From assembly GCA_002747175.1 (NCBI GenBank), contig PDTK01000005.1, forward strand, positions 1 to 56,400: a stretch of 56,400 nucleotides of DNA, in the 5' to 3' direction. How positions within the stretch are numbered: the stretch's first letter is position 1; each line of letters begins with the position of its first letter. The notes below the pieces were generated by a model. That model was given only the letters and a program-made list of their open reading frames with translations, was not told where the DNA came from and ran no database searches. This DNA comes from Deltaproteobacteria bacterium (GTDB lineage: Bacteria > Desulfobacterota > Desulfobacteria > Desulfobacterales > Desulfosarcinaceae). Both the position numbers and the translations under genes were made by a program. Shown here piece after piece: positions 49,531 to 56,400 of this stretch.

Positions 49531-50016
49531 TCAATATCCCAGGTCTTTTCCCATTTGAACAACGGTCACTGGAATTTTGGATTTTTTTACCACCCTATTT
49601 ACCGTTTGGCTGCTCCGTTTATGGTTGTTGCCCATGACGATTAAATCTACATTATGGGCCTCGGCCTGCTCCAAAATAGATGCAACATGACGGCCCTCCA
49701 CGACCAGCGGGTCGATCTGGACGTCAATCTTGTGCCCCAATGCTTCGAGCTCCTCGGTATAGAAACGGGTTACCCGTTGCCGGATTTCCTTGATGATCGA
49801 GGTAACCCCCTCATCATGCACTTTGTCGACCATTTCATCGGGTAAATACTTCTTGATCAGCTCACGGCCCAGTTCGCCCAGCGGCTCCATTACATAGAGC
49901 ATGAGCATTTTGGCGTCGTATTGCTTCGCCAGAGACACGGCATACCTGAACACCCGCTTGGACTCGGGCCGCATTGCAGTTGCATACAGTATTGTTTTGA
50001 TTTTCGGTATTGACAC
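49531..50016 (-). CDS. universal stress protein (UspA family)
   Basis: 161 residues, single Usp domain: TILYATAMRPESKRVFRYAVSLAKQYDAKMLMLYV (in parts) at the start, and a C-terminal DLIVMGNNHKRSSQTVNRVVKKSKIPVTVV. The usual ATP-binding G-2X-G-9X-G-S/T pattern is not matched, so it is probably of the non-ATP-binding UspA type. GTG start with AGGAG six bases upstream. It lies 9 bp after the TRAP large-permease gene, a position where Usp proteins that bind TRAP components (TeaD-like) are known. Confidence 0.85.
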   Translation of the reverse strand: MSIPKIKTILYATAMRPESKRVFRYAVSLAKQYDAKMLMLYVMEPLGELGRELIKKYLPDEMVDKVHDEGVTSIIKEIRQRVTRFYTEELEALGHKIDVQIDPLVVEGRHVASILEQAEAHNVDLIVMGNNHKRSSQTVNRVVKKSKIPVTVVQMGKDLGY

Positions 50017-50025
50017 GAAACACTC

Positions 50026-51333
50026 CTATAGTATCGAGTTGGGAATCCAAAGTACGATGATGGGAAAAATGCTGAGAAGAAGCACAGCGATGCACATTAA
50101 GATGAAAAAGGGAAAAGCGGCCGCGACCACCGATCCGATGGGCCGACCCGTAAGTCCTTGAAGGATGAACAGATTGAATCCGACCGGCGGTGTAATCTGC
50201 GCCAGTTCGATCATCAGTACCATAAAAACACCATACCAGATCGGATCAAAACCTGCGGCAACGATCATCGGCAGCGTAATCGGCAGGCTCATGACGATGA
50301 TGGAGATGCCATCCAGGAAGCATCCGAGTACGATGTAAAATCCCACCAGAATGATCAATAGCATATAAGGAGACAATTCCAGCATTTTAATTAGTTTGAC
50401 CAGTTCAGCAGGAAGGTGCAGATAACCGAAGGCCGTTGAAAGAAACGCGGCACCCACCAGGATTGAACAAACCATAGCCGAGGTTTTGACGGCCCCCATG
50501 GCCGATTCGAGAATAATTTTCCAGGAAAAAGAGCCCATTATCGCAATCAGGATGAAGGTGCCTGCCACGCCGACCGCAGCAGCTTCCGATGGCGTAACGA
50601 TGCCGCTGTAAATGCCGCCCAGAATAACGACCATCAAAATAATAACCGGCGACAGATCTTTGATGGCAAAAATATACTGCATAAAGGTATATTTTTCTTT
50701 TTCCTGGGGAGCCAGACTCTTATCGAAGATGTTGCGCACCACGATATAGGAAGAGTACAGAAAAGCCACGAGCAACCCCGGTAAAATTCCGGCAGCAAAC
50801 AATTTGGCAATGGAAACCTCGGCCAGGACGCCGTAGACGATCATAACGATGGAGGGCGGAATCAGAAACCCGAGACTGCCGGCTCCGGCAAGCGACCCCA
50901 CGGCCAAATCGCTGTCATAACCGCGTTCATCCAACGCAGTGGTCGTGATTTTACCCACCGTCGCGGTTGTCGCCGAGGTCGATCCGCTAACTGCCGCAAA
51001 CAATGTACAGCCGAGAATATTGGTGTGAAGCAAACGTCCGGGCAGCCATTGCACCAATGGCGATAGCCCGCGAAACAAGCGCTCGGAGATATCCGTGCGG
51101 AAAATGATTTCACCCATCCAGATAAACAGCGGAATCGCAGCCAACTCCCAGGCGCTTGAGCTTCGCCAGGTCACAGCTTTTACAATGTAACCGATCCGGT
51201 CAACGGGAAAACCGGCCAGAAAAACCAACCCACAGGCGGCCACCAAAAACAATCCGACAAAAACCCAAGTTCCCAGCCCTAGAAACAGGATGATTGTTAA
51301 CAGCAAGATGAACATATGTACGAGAACTTCCAT
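50026..51333 (-). CDS. dctM: TRAP transporter large permease, DctM family
   Basis: Membrane-spanning Na+- or H+-coupled channel of a TRAP uptake system, 435 residues and about twelve hydrophobic segments. Typical marks are FTGFP-like FLAGFPVDRIGYIVKA near 38, LPGRLLHTNILGCTLFAAVSGSTSATTATVGKI near 95-128 (in parts), GSLAGAGSLGFLIPPSI near 147, FVGEITPPEAA-equivalent GIVTPSEAAAVGVAG near 240 and ELAQITPPVGFNLFILQGL near 375. GGGAG lies before the ATG. It starts 117 bp after the small permease. Confidence 0.92.
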   Translation of the reverse strand: MEVLVHMFILLLTIILFLGLGTWVFVGLFLVAACGLVFLAGFPVDRIGYIVKAVTWRSSSAWELAAIPLFIWMGEIIFRTDISERLFRGLSPLVQWLPGRLLHTNILGCTLFAAVSGSTSATTATVGKITTTALDERGYDSDLAVGSLAGAGSLGFLIPPSIVMIVYGVLAEVSIAKLFAAGILPGLLVAFLYSSYIVVRNIFDKSLAPQEKEKYTFMQYIFAIKDLSPVIILMVVILGGIYSGIVTPSEAAAVGVAGTFILIAIMGSFSWKIILESAMGAVKTSAMVCSILVGAAFLSTAFGYLHLPAELVKLIKMLELSPYMLLIILVGFYIVLGCFLDGISIIVMSLPITLPMIVAAGFDPIWYGVFMVLMIELAQITPPVGFNLFILQGLTGRPIGSVVAAAFPFFILMCIAVLLLSIFPIIVLWIPNSIL

Positions 51334-51450
51334 AATTTTCTCCCAGGTCTATCTTTTTATATACACACGAATCCATGATCGCGGTTTATAAAAAAGGGGT
51401 CTTTGGTTGTCTGCATTTCGATACTGATCGACTCACACATCCAGAGAAAA

Positions 51451-51987
51451 CTATTCTTTCGGGCTTGTATCCCCAATCAGGTTTCGTCCGGTCAAAATCT
51501 TTAAGATATAGGAGATAAGCTGCATCGATAAAATACAAAGCCCAAGCAAAACCAAACCTTCAGGTATCCACAAAGGAACCTCGGCAATGGTTTCACTGAC
51601 GGCGTTCCTTTCGTAGTTGCGTGTGATGCTCTTGAGGAGGTAAGATGAAATAAAAAGCGAAAGGCATAACGTCAGCACAACCGAAATAAGCTCGACCGCA
51701 CGCCGCAAAATATTGTTTTTCAGCCTTACCAGCAGAATGTTCACGCGAATCAGGGCGCCGTGTTCCAGTGCATAGCCCAGCGACAGGAAGGTCATCGCCG
51801 CCACACCATAACCTACGAATTCATCCAACACATAAGTTGAAGAATCAAACAATGTCCGCAAAATGATTTCATAAATCACATGGCCGGTCATGAAAAACAT
51901 CACAGCGACCGAAAAAACCGCTGCCGCCTTCGCTATGAATGAGCTGAGTTTACAATACCCATCGAGAACGGTCGCCATCACAGTCAT
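51451..51987 (-). CDS. dctQ: TRAP transporter small permease, DctQ family
   Basis: Four-helix partner of DctM, 178 residues: hydrophobic segments near 17-40, 55-75, 95-120 and 145-168, with STYVLDEFVGYGVAAMTFLSLGYALEHGALIRVNILL near 52-90 (in parts), the conserved DctQ core with its RVNILL/ALEHG motif. The start at 51987 follows GAGG; a longer frame to 52059 lacks a site. It lies downstream of the binding-protein gene, with a hairpin between them. Confidence 0.88.
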   Translation of the reverse strand: MTVMATVLDGYCKLSSFIAKAAAVFSVAVMFFMTGHVIYEIILRTLFDSSTYVLDEFVGYGVAAMTFLSLGYALEHGALIRVNILLVRLKNNILRRAVELISVVLTLCLSLFISSYLLKSITRNYERNAVSETIAEVPLWIPEGLVLLGLCILSMQLISYILKILTGRNLIGDTSPKE

Positions 51988-52067
51988 TTTGTAACCTCGC
52001 TGTTTAATCCGATAGTCAATGTCGTTACCACTTCGACTGCTGCCAGGAAAAAGCCTCAAGTTTGCCC

Positions 52068-52095
52068 GCTGCCTGCCATTTCGGTGGCAGACAGC
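52068..52095 (-). terminator. hairpin between the TRAP binding-protein and small-permease genes
   Basis: GCTG-C-CTGCC and GGCAG-A-CAGC form a nine-base-pair stem with one bulge pair, about 35 bp past the binding-protein stop. There is no T-run, so it more likely stabilises the upstream message or attenuates than ends it. Confidence 0.45.
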
Positions 52096-52130
52096 AGGAT
52101 GTTTACAAATTTTACTTCAATTTTTAAATT

Positions 52131-53144
52131 TTACTTCAATTTTTTTAACTCTTGACGATACTTTTCAAGAAGTTCTTTTCCCTTGGGGCCGGCGTCTTTA
52201 ACCCATTCAGCAACCACCGGTTCGGCAGCCTTGCTCAATTTTTCACGATAATCCGAAGGGACGTCGGTTACCACGGTGACGCCGCGTTTGCCGGCAACGG
52301 TATAAGCATCCGCGATCACCTTGGGGGTATTGGTCCATACATACTTTTCGGCGTCATTGGCGGCATCGGTGACCGCTTTTTTCAGCTCGGGGGACAATTT
52401 ATTCCAAACATCCAGGTTCATGGTGATCATGTTGATGGTGCTGTCATAGTTGATCGCGGTAAAATGGGTGCAGTAGTCGTTAAAGCTGGCCGTCAGCCCC
52501 GCCTCTACGGAAGTCAACACGCCATCGATTCCACCGGTACTCAACTGCGGGACAATATCCGCCCAACTCAATTGGATCGGAGACGCATGGGCGGCACGGA
52601 ACACTTTGGTACCATTGGGATCATAGGTACGCATTTTCAGATTTTTGATGGCAGCCATGTTGTTCAAGGGCGCTTTGCCCCAAATTCCGCTGGAAGGCCA
52701 GGGGGAAGCGTACAGCAGCTTCTGGTTATATTTGGCCAGGACTTCCTGATAATAAGGCTTGCCCACGTCGAAAAGCAGTTTGGCCTCATCGGTATTGGCC
52801 GTCAGAAACGGCAGGGAGGACAGCAGGAAAATAGGATTCACCCCGCCCAGGGTCGGCACGAAAGTATTGGCCAGAACAACGGCACCGTCTGCAACGGCAT
52901 CGAGCTGGTCTTTGGATTTGTAGCCCAGAGCGCCGCCAAAGTGATGGGCGATCTCGATTTTTCCTTTGCTTCTTTCCTTCAGCCGTTCTCCGAAATAGGT
53001 ATCGCCTTCACCTTGAACAGAGGTTGCAGGATATTCGTTGGGCATATCCCAGATCATCGTTTTAGCATTCGCAGCACCCGGCAAAGCCAAAGATAAACAA
53101 ATTAATCCAGCAATAAAAACGTTAAAGAGATTCATTTTTTTCAT
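52131..53144 (-). CDS. dctP: TRAP transporter substrate-binding protein, DctP family
   Basis: Periplasmic receptor of the TRAP system, 337 residues. Signal peptide about 1-25 (NVFIAGLICLSLALPGAANA). Characteristic blocks are EYPATSVQGEGDTYFGERLKERSKGKIEIAHHFGGALG near 37-72 (in parts), NLKMRTYDPNGTKVFRAAHASPIQLSWADIVPQLSTGGIDGVL near 165-208 (in parts), whose arginine binds the substrate carboxylate, and a helical C-terminus. AGGAG lies eight bases before the ATG. The gene follows two MmgE/PrpD genes, so the ligand is probably a carboxylic acid processed by those enzymes. Confidence 0.9.
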   Translation of the reverse strand: MKKMNLFNVFIAGLICLSLALPGAANAKTMIWDMPNEYPATSVQGEGDTYFGERLKERSKGKIEIAHHFGGALGYKSKDQLDAVADGAVVLANTFVPTLGGVNPIFLLSSLPFLTANTDEAKLLFDVGKPYYQEVLAKYNQKLLYASPWPSSGIWGKAPLNNMAAIKNLKMRTYDPNGTKVFRAAHASPIQLSWADIVPQLSTGGIDGVLTSVEAGLTASFNDYCTHFTAINYDSTINMITMNLDVWNKLSPELKKAVTDAANDAEKYVWTNTPKVIADAYTVAGKRGVTVVTDVPSDYREKLSKAAEPVVAEWVKDAGPKGKELLEKYRQELKKLK

Positions 53145-53240
53145 AATCACTGCTCCTGAGTTTGTTGAGATTAATTCTTTTGTTTCAATTGTTCTTGCCA
53201 AGTAATCCGGTTACTATCGTCCTTTCATGTTTTCAGTTAT

Positions 53241-54638
53241 TTAAATGGCAGCCCCCTCTCCTGTTATGGTGGTTACGATATTTTCCCATGCTGACGTCAA
53301 CAGATGTTGATCCAAGCCAACCATAGGATCCATGACATTGAGCATGCCCGGATAAATATCCTTGCAGATGTTAGAGACTTTCATCCGAATCGTCTCCGGT
53401 TTAAAAGGCGTCGTCGGCGAACCTTGGGCGCACAGGCATTCACCTTCGAACGATCGGCCATCATCGAAAAGGTAACGCACCCGTGCCGGACGGTCATTGG
53501 GTTCGGGCAACGCCGGCTCATAGCGGCGAATGGTAATCTTGCTCCGCATGGCCTTCACGTTTTCATCGGTAAGGCTGGCAGCCGACAGGGTCTGCGTATC
53601 GACGCGTTTGTAAACGGTGGCAACGGCGGCGATATGCGGTACCGAAAACCGCGCAGACAGCGTTGTCGGCGGATTTCTTTCGTTTAGCAGACAGCCTTTT
53701 TCGTGAATTTCAACGATCATTTCCCGGCAGTGGGCCAATGATATATCATCCGGCACCGATGGTATCATTCCCAAAATCGCCTCGATCATGGAGTGGGTGT
53801 ATTGACAGCAGGGAAAGATTTTTTGATAACCGTGGAGAATTTGCCAGTCCTTGCCCAAGTCTTGCGTCAGATACCGGGGATGGCACTCGGTTTGAAAAAC
53901 TTGCTGAAAGACGGCCTGTGGTGCGTTTTCCAAAGCGACCAGACCACAATCGACCGAATCGGCCACTTTAAACCCGTTCCAGGCACCCATGCCAACCCAC
54001 AAGTTGCGGATGAGGCTGCCGCGGACAGCATGATCGAAAGGCCCCGGGATGGAAAGGGTGGCGGCGCTGGTGAGGCTGTCGAAAAAATAACGGGAATCAT
54101 ACTTTCTGGCTGCGGCAACGGCTGCGGCAGAACCGATTGCAGCCAATGTCGCATGCGGATGCAGGATCAGGGATGGCTGCACAAACGCACACGCAATACG
54201 TGTCACAACTTCATAAGCGACAACCAGGCAACGCAGCATTTCAAGGGTAGACAGCCCCTCTGCTTCCGCTTCGGCCAACAAAGCCGGCAACAGGTATATA
54301 CCGGCATGACAGGGAACCCTTCGCGAACCTTCATCCAATTCATTCCATGGAAAAGCCGTTCCGTTGATCAGCGCTGCATGGAATCGATCGGTTCGTATCC
54401 TTCCGCCGAGGAACACCGTCGATACCGGTTTACCGGTATCGTGTAACTGACGCTTTGCCCACCGCATCAATAACGGATCGCTGCCGGCCGAAATCAATGC
54501 GGAAAGGTCATCACACAGCACCGTCGCTGCCTGGGACAGAACCGCTTCGGGGATATCTTCCACGCGACAATCGGAGGCCCATTTCGCCAGCTTACCCAAA
54601 GGTTCGATGATGCAATTGCCTGTGTCGCCATTCGACAT
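53241..54638 (-). CDS. MmgE/PrpD family protein 1
   Basis: Member of the 2-methylcitrate dehydratase / iminodisuccinate epimerase / cis-aconitate decarboxylase superfamily, 465 residues. It has AWNELDEG-like FPWNELDEGSRRVPCHAGIYLLPALLA (in parts), HPHATLAAIGSAAAVAAA near 161, FKVADSVDCGLVALENAPQAVF near 222 and KIFPCCQYTHSMIEAIL near 272, the last being the conserved C-[CQ]-xxH-x6 block of the family. GGGGG lies before the ATG. It is the second of two adjacent paralogues with a clear difference in motif (CCQYTHSMIEA here, CSAAHAAIEL in the other), suggesting different substrates. Confidence 0.85.
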   Translation of the reverse strand: MSNGDTGNCIIEPLGKLAKWASDCRVEDIPEAVLSQAATVLCDDLSALISAGSDPLLMRWAKRQLHDTGKPVSTVFLGGRIRTDRFHAALINGTAFPWNELDEGSRRVPCHAGIYLLPALLAEAEAEGLSTLEMLRCLVVAYEVVTRIACAFVQPSLILHPHATLAAIGSAAAVAAARKYDSRYFFDSLTSAATLSIPGPFDHAVRGSLIRNLWVGMGAWNGFKVADSVDCGLVALENAPQAVFQQVFQTECHPRYLTQDLGKDWQILHGYQKIFPCCQYTHSMIEAILGMIPSVPDDISLAHCREMIVEIHEKGCLLNERNPPTTLSARFSVPHIAAVATVYKRVDTQTLSAASLTDENVKAMRSKITIRRYEPALPEPNDRPARVRYLFDDGRSFEGECLCAQGSPTTPFKPETIRMKVSNICKDIYPGMLNVMDPMVGLDQHLLTSAWENIVTTITGEGAAI

Positions 54639-54742
54639 GTTTTCCCCCGTCAGCCTCGTTACGCCGATTTCCGCCGGCAGATTTTGTATCTACTTCAAGG
54701 GTGTTTTGCTTCCGGTCAGAGGAATGCTCGCCTTAATTGGAT

Positions 54743-56113
54743 TCAGACCTCTGGCAATGCCCGGGTATCGAGATATAAAAGATGATCGAGCAGATTGTCG
54801 GCATGGTCTTTTTGCATGCCACCTATCTCGCAACAACGGAAAAATTTGGTATGAAGCTGTGCATCCGTCATGGGGTTGCCCGGCATACCGGTGGGCTCAC
54901 CCAGATAGGATTGAAACTTTTCACCCTTGCGCGTAATCAATGTCACGCGCGCACCCTCGGGTGCCGCCTCCGTATGCAGTTCATCCACCCGGCGCATGGT
55001 GACTTTTTCCATGGAGGCCCTGAATTGGGGATCCGTCAACGTCGACGGATCCAAATGTTCCACGTCCAGATCGCCGTAGGCCAGCACCGTACCGATGGAA
55101 AATGGCATCGAAAACTGCGCCTGCTGAGGACTTTCCGGCCGGTTGTATACCAAGCTGATGGCGACCGTTGGCGTCACTTCGCAAATCACCTCTGCAATAT
55201 CGTCTCCGGAAAAGTGGTGTTCTTCCAACAGGCGTTTGGTCAATTCTATGGCGGCGTGGGCCGCCGAACAGACCGGAAATTGTTTGAACATGATACCGGG
55301 GTCGATCAATCGCCAAACGGATCCCAAGGCATTGATGGCATCGCTGTCGCTGATACCGTCGTTCAATAATTGGATGTAACCGCGCTCATCTTCCAGGACC
55401 GCCGCCGGACCGGTCAATCCCCTGGCAGCCAACAGGGCCGCTTCGACCCCGATGGATGCCGTTTTTCCCGCCAGATAGGGTTTGGCATCCGTGCCGAACG
55501 CTGCTTTCAGACCATTGGCCTGGGCACCTGCGAGACCGATGGCATTCAGGGTCTGTGCTTCGGACAGGCCCAAGGCCTTGGCAGCCCCGGCTGCTGCACC
55601 AAAAGCACCGAATGTGGCAGTGCTCCACCACCCTTTGAAATAGTGGCGGATCGTACACTGCATGGCGACGGTGTAAGTTACTTCAGATCCGACGATGAAG
55701 GCTTCCAAAAGCCGCTTGCCATCCACCTGTCCGTGTTCGGCTGCCGCCAAAACAGCAGGCAGCGCCACGGCTGAACCATGCATAATGCCGGTGTAACTGG
55801 TATCGTCAAAATCAAGCACATGGGCTGCGGTACCGTTCACCAGGGCCGCTGCCGGCGGAGACAGGCGATCATCAAAGCCCAATGCCCGGCAACGACCTGT
55901 GCAAAAATTCTCTTTGCTGTACGCAAGCATGTTGCGTGTCAACGGGTGGGTCGATGCCGCAACGGCAACACCCAGGGTGTCGATGATGCAGCGTTTGGCG
56001 GTCTGAACCACCTCAGCAGGAACCATCTCCAATTCAAGACGGCTGGACCAACTAGCGAGTTTCTGTGCCAGGGTAACCGATGGGGAAGCGGACTCAAGGT
56101 TCAATGGTGTCAT
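54743..56113 (-). CDS. MmgE/PrpD family protein 2
   Basis: Second MmgE/PrpD-family enzyme, 456 residues. Family marks: VVQTAKRCIIDTLGVAVAAS near 35-54, VNGTAAHVLDFDDTSYTGIMHGSAVALPAVLAAAE in parts near 90, ALGLSEAQTLNAIGLAGAQANGLKAAFGTDAKPYLAG near 175-210 (in parts), FKQFPVCSAAHAAIELTK near 275. AAGGA lies before the ATG. A strong intrinsic terminator stands upstream, so this is the probable first gene of the cluster MmgE2, MmgE1, DctPQM, Usp, aspartase and so on. An isomerase or dehydratase on the imported acid is the family-based expectation; the precise reaction is unknown. Confidence 0.85.
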   Translation of the reverse strand: MTPLNLESASPSVTLAQKLASWSSRLELEMVPAEVVQTAKRCIIDTLGVAVAASTHPLTRNMLAYSKENFCTGRCRALGFDDRLSPPAAALVNGTAAHVLDFDDTSYTGIMHGSAVALPAVLAAAEHGQVDGKRLLEAFIVGSEVTYTVAMQCTIRHYFKGWWSTATFGAFGAAAGAAKALGLSEAQTLNAIGLAGAQANGLKAAFGTDAKPYLAGKTASIGVEAALLAARGLTGPAAVLEDERGYIQLLNDGISDSDAINALGSVWRLIDPGIMFKQFPVCSAAHAAIELTKRLLEEHHFSGDDIAEVICEVTPTVAISLVYNRPESPQQAQFSMPFSIGTVLAYGDLDVEHLDPSTLTDPQFRASMEKVTMRRVDELHTEAAPEGARVTLITRKGEKFQSYLGEPTGMPGNPMTDAQLHTKFFRCCEIGGMQKDHADNLLDHLLYLDTRALPEV

Positions 56114-56225
56114 TCCTTCTTCTTGATTTACGATGTCTCATTACCGGTAGTGCATCGGGTCTGTCCGAAAGCTGCAAATGGAATCCGATTGGAAGCCACG
56201 GCCATTGATGCCGTTCTTCTTGAAT

Positions 56226-56251
56226 AAGGGGTTCACCGCAGTGAACCCCTT
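56226..56251 (-). terminator. intrinsic terminator after the partial last gene
   Basis: AAGGGGTTCAC and GTGAACCCCTT (perfect 11-bp stem, loop CGCA) lie 47 bp past the stop of the partial gene and 113 bp upstream of the MmgE/PrpD 2 gene. It separates two minus-strand transcription units. Confidence 0.75.
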
Positions 56252-56297
56252 TAAACGCCAACTAATGGTCACAAACAAACAACCTGTCGACCTGCGA

Positions 56298-56400
56298 TTA
56301 ATCGTTACCGATCAGGCGGTCGTAGGTCGGGCTGTAATACTTCATCCAGAAGTCACCACGCATGTCGCGCAGGGTCGGGACGGCGATGCGGGCTTTGTCA
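56298..56400 (-). CDS. unidentified gene, C-terminal 33 residues only (cut by window edge)
   Basis: Open frame from the right edge to a TAA at 56298-56300, ending MRGDFWMKYYSPTYDRLIGN and one more residue (D). The codon usage and following terminator support a real gene end. I do not recognise the protein from this short piece. Confidence 0.55.
   Translation of the reverse strand, partial: DKARIAVPTLRDMRGDFWMKYYSPTYDRLIGND

Overview
The window looks like the chromosome of an anaerobic, acid-oxidising Desulfobacterota (Desulfosarcina/Desulfobacterium-like) bacterium. This is inferred from gene content only: class I CoA-transferases, LutABC lactate oxidation, FmdE-family proteins, anaerobic acyl-CoA oxidation genes, MmgE/PrpD proteins, a PEP-CTERM protein and many short palindromic repeats. 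No rRNA, tRNA or CRISPR array was seen.

Layout. 1-196 is the end of an ISL3-type transposase. 280-4708: a CoA-transferase pair, a D-lactate/glycolate dehydrogenase-type flavoprotein, a decayed larA-like gene and a methyltransferase. 4722-19303: a metal or metal-chelate acquisition region, with two TonB-dependent receptors, a cytoplasmic FmdE protein, an exported FmdE-like protein, a BtuFCD/FecBCDE-type ABC system and a ZnuABC-type ABC system. Every transcription unit there has a copy of one structured repeat upstream (repeat A, seven copies). Two exported proteins with C-terminal sorting or anchor tails (15135 and 20326) lie in or beside this region.

20688-23693 is a lutABC operon whose lutB frame is broken by a 10-bp tandem duplication. 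23731-30084 holds a DUF945 protein, a B12-binding radical SAM protein, an NtrC-like response regulator without the sigma-54 loop or DNA-binding domain, a low-molecular-weight phosphatase and an HMG-CoA-lyase-like enzyme. 30405-33438 is a probable acquired glutamate decarboxylase / AspT-type antiporter pair; the decarboxylase has an in-frame TAG and an internal deletion.

33860-44715 (minus strand) is a leucine/isovalerate-type acyl-CoA module: TetR repressor, acyl-CoA dehydrogenase, enoyl-CoA hydratase, biotin-dependent carboxyltransferase, HMGL-family lyase, XRE-cupin regulator, acetoacetyl-CoA synthetase, a DUF6125-like protein and an acyl-CoA ligase. Two matching 18-bp operators flank the repressor. 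No biotin carboxylase partner is present. 44913-56113 (minus strand) is a transport and catabolic cluster: two MmgE/PrpD proteins, a complete TRAP transporter, a universal stress protein, an aspartase, a NUDIX hydrolase, a cytidylate-kinase-like protein and a FAD-dependent amine oxidoreductase. Together these suggest uptake and breakdown of an amino- or imino-dicarboxylate. The window ends inside an unidentified minus-strand gene.

Decay and repeats are a theme: a truncated larA, frameshifted lutB, damaged gadB, IS remnants and at least five families of short dispersed repeats sit between otherwise intact catabolic operons.
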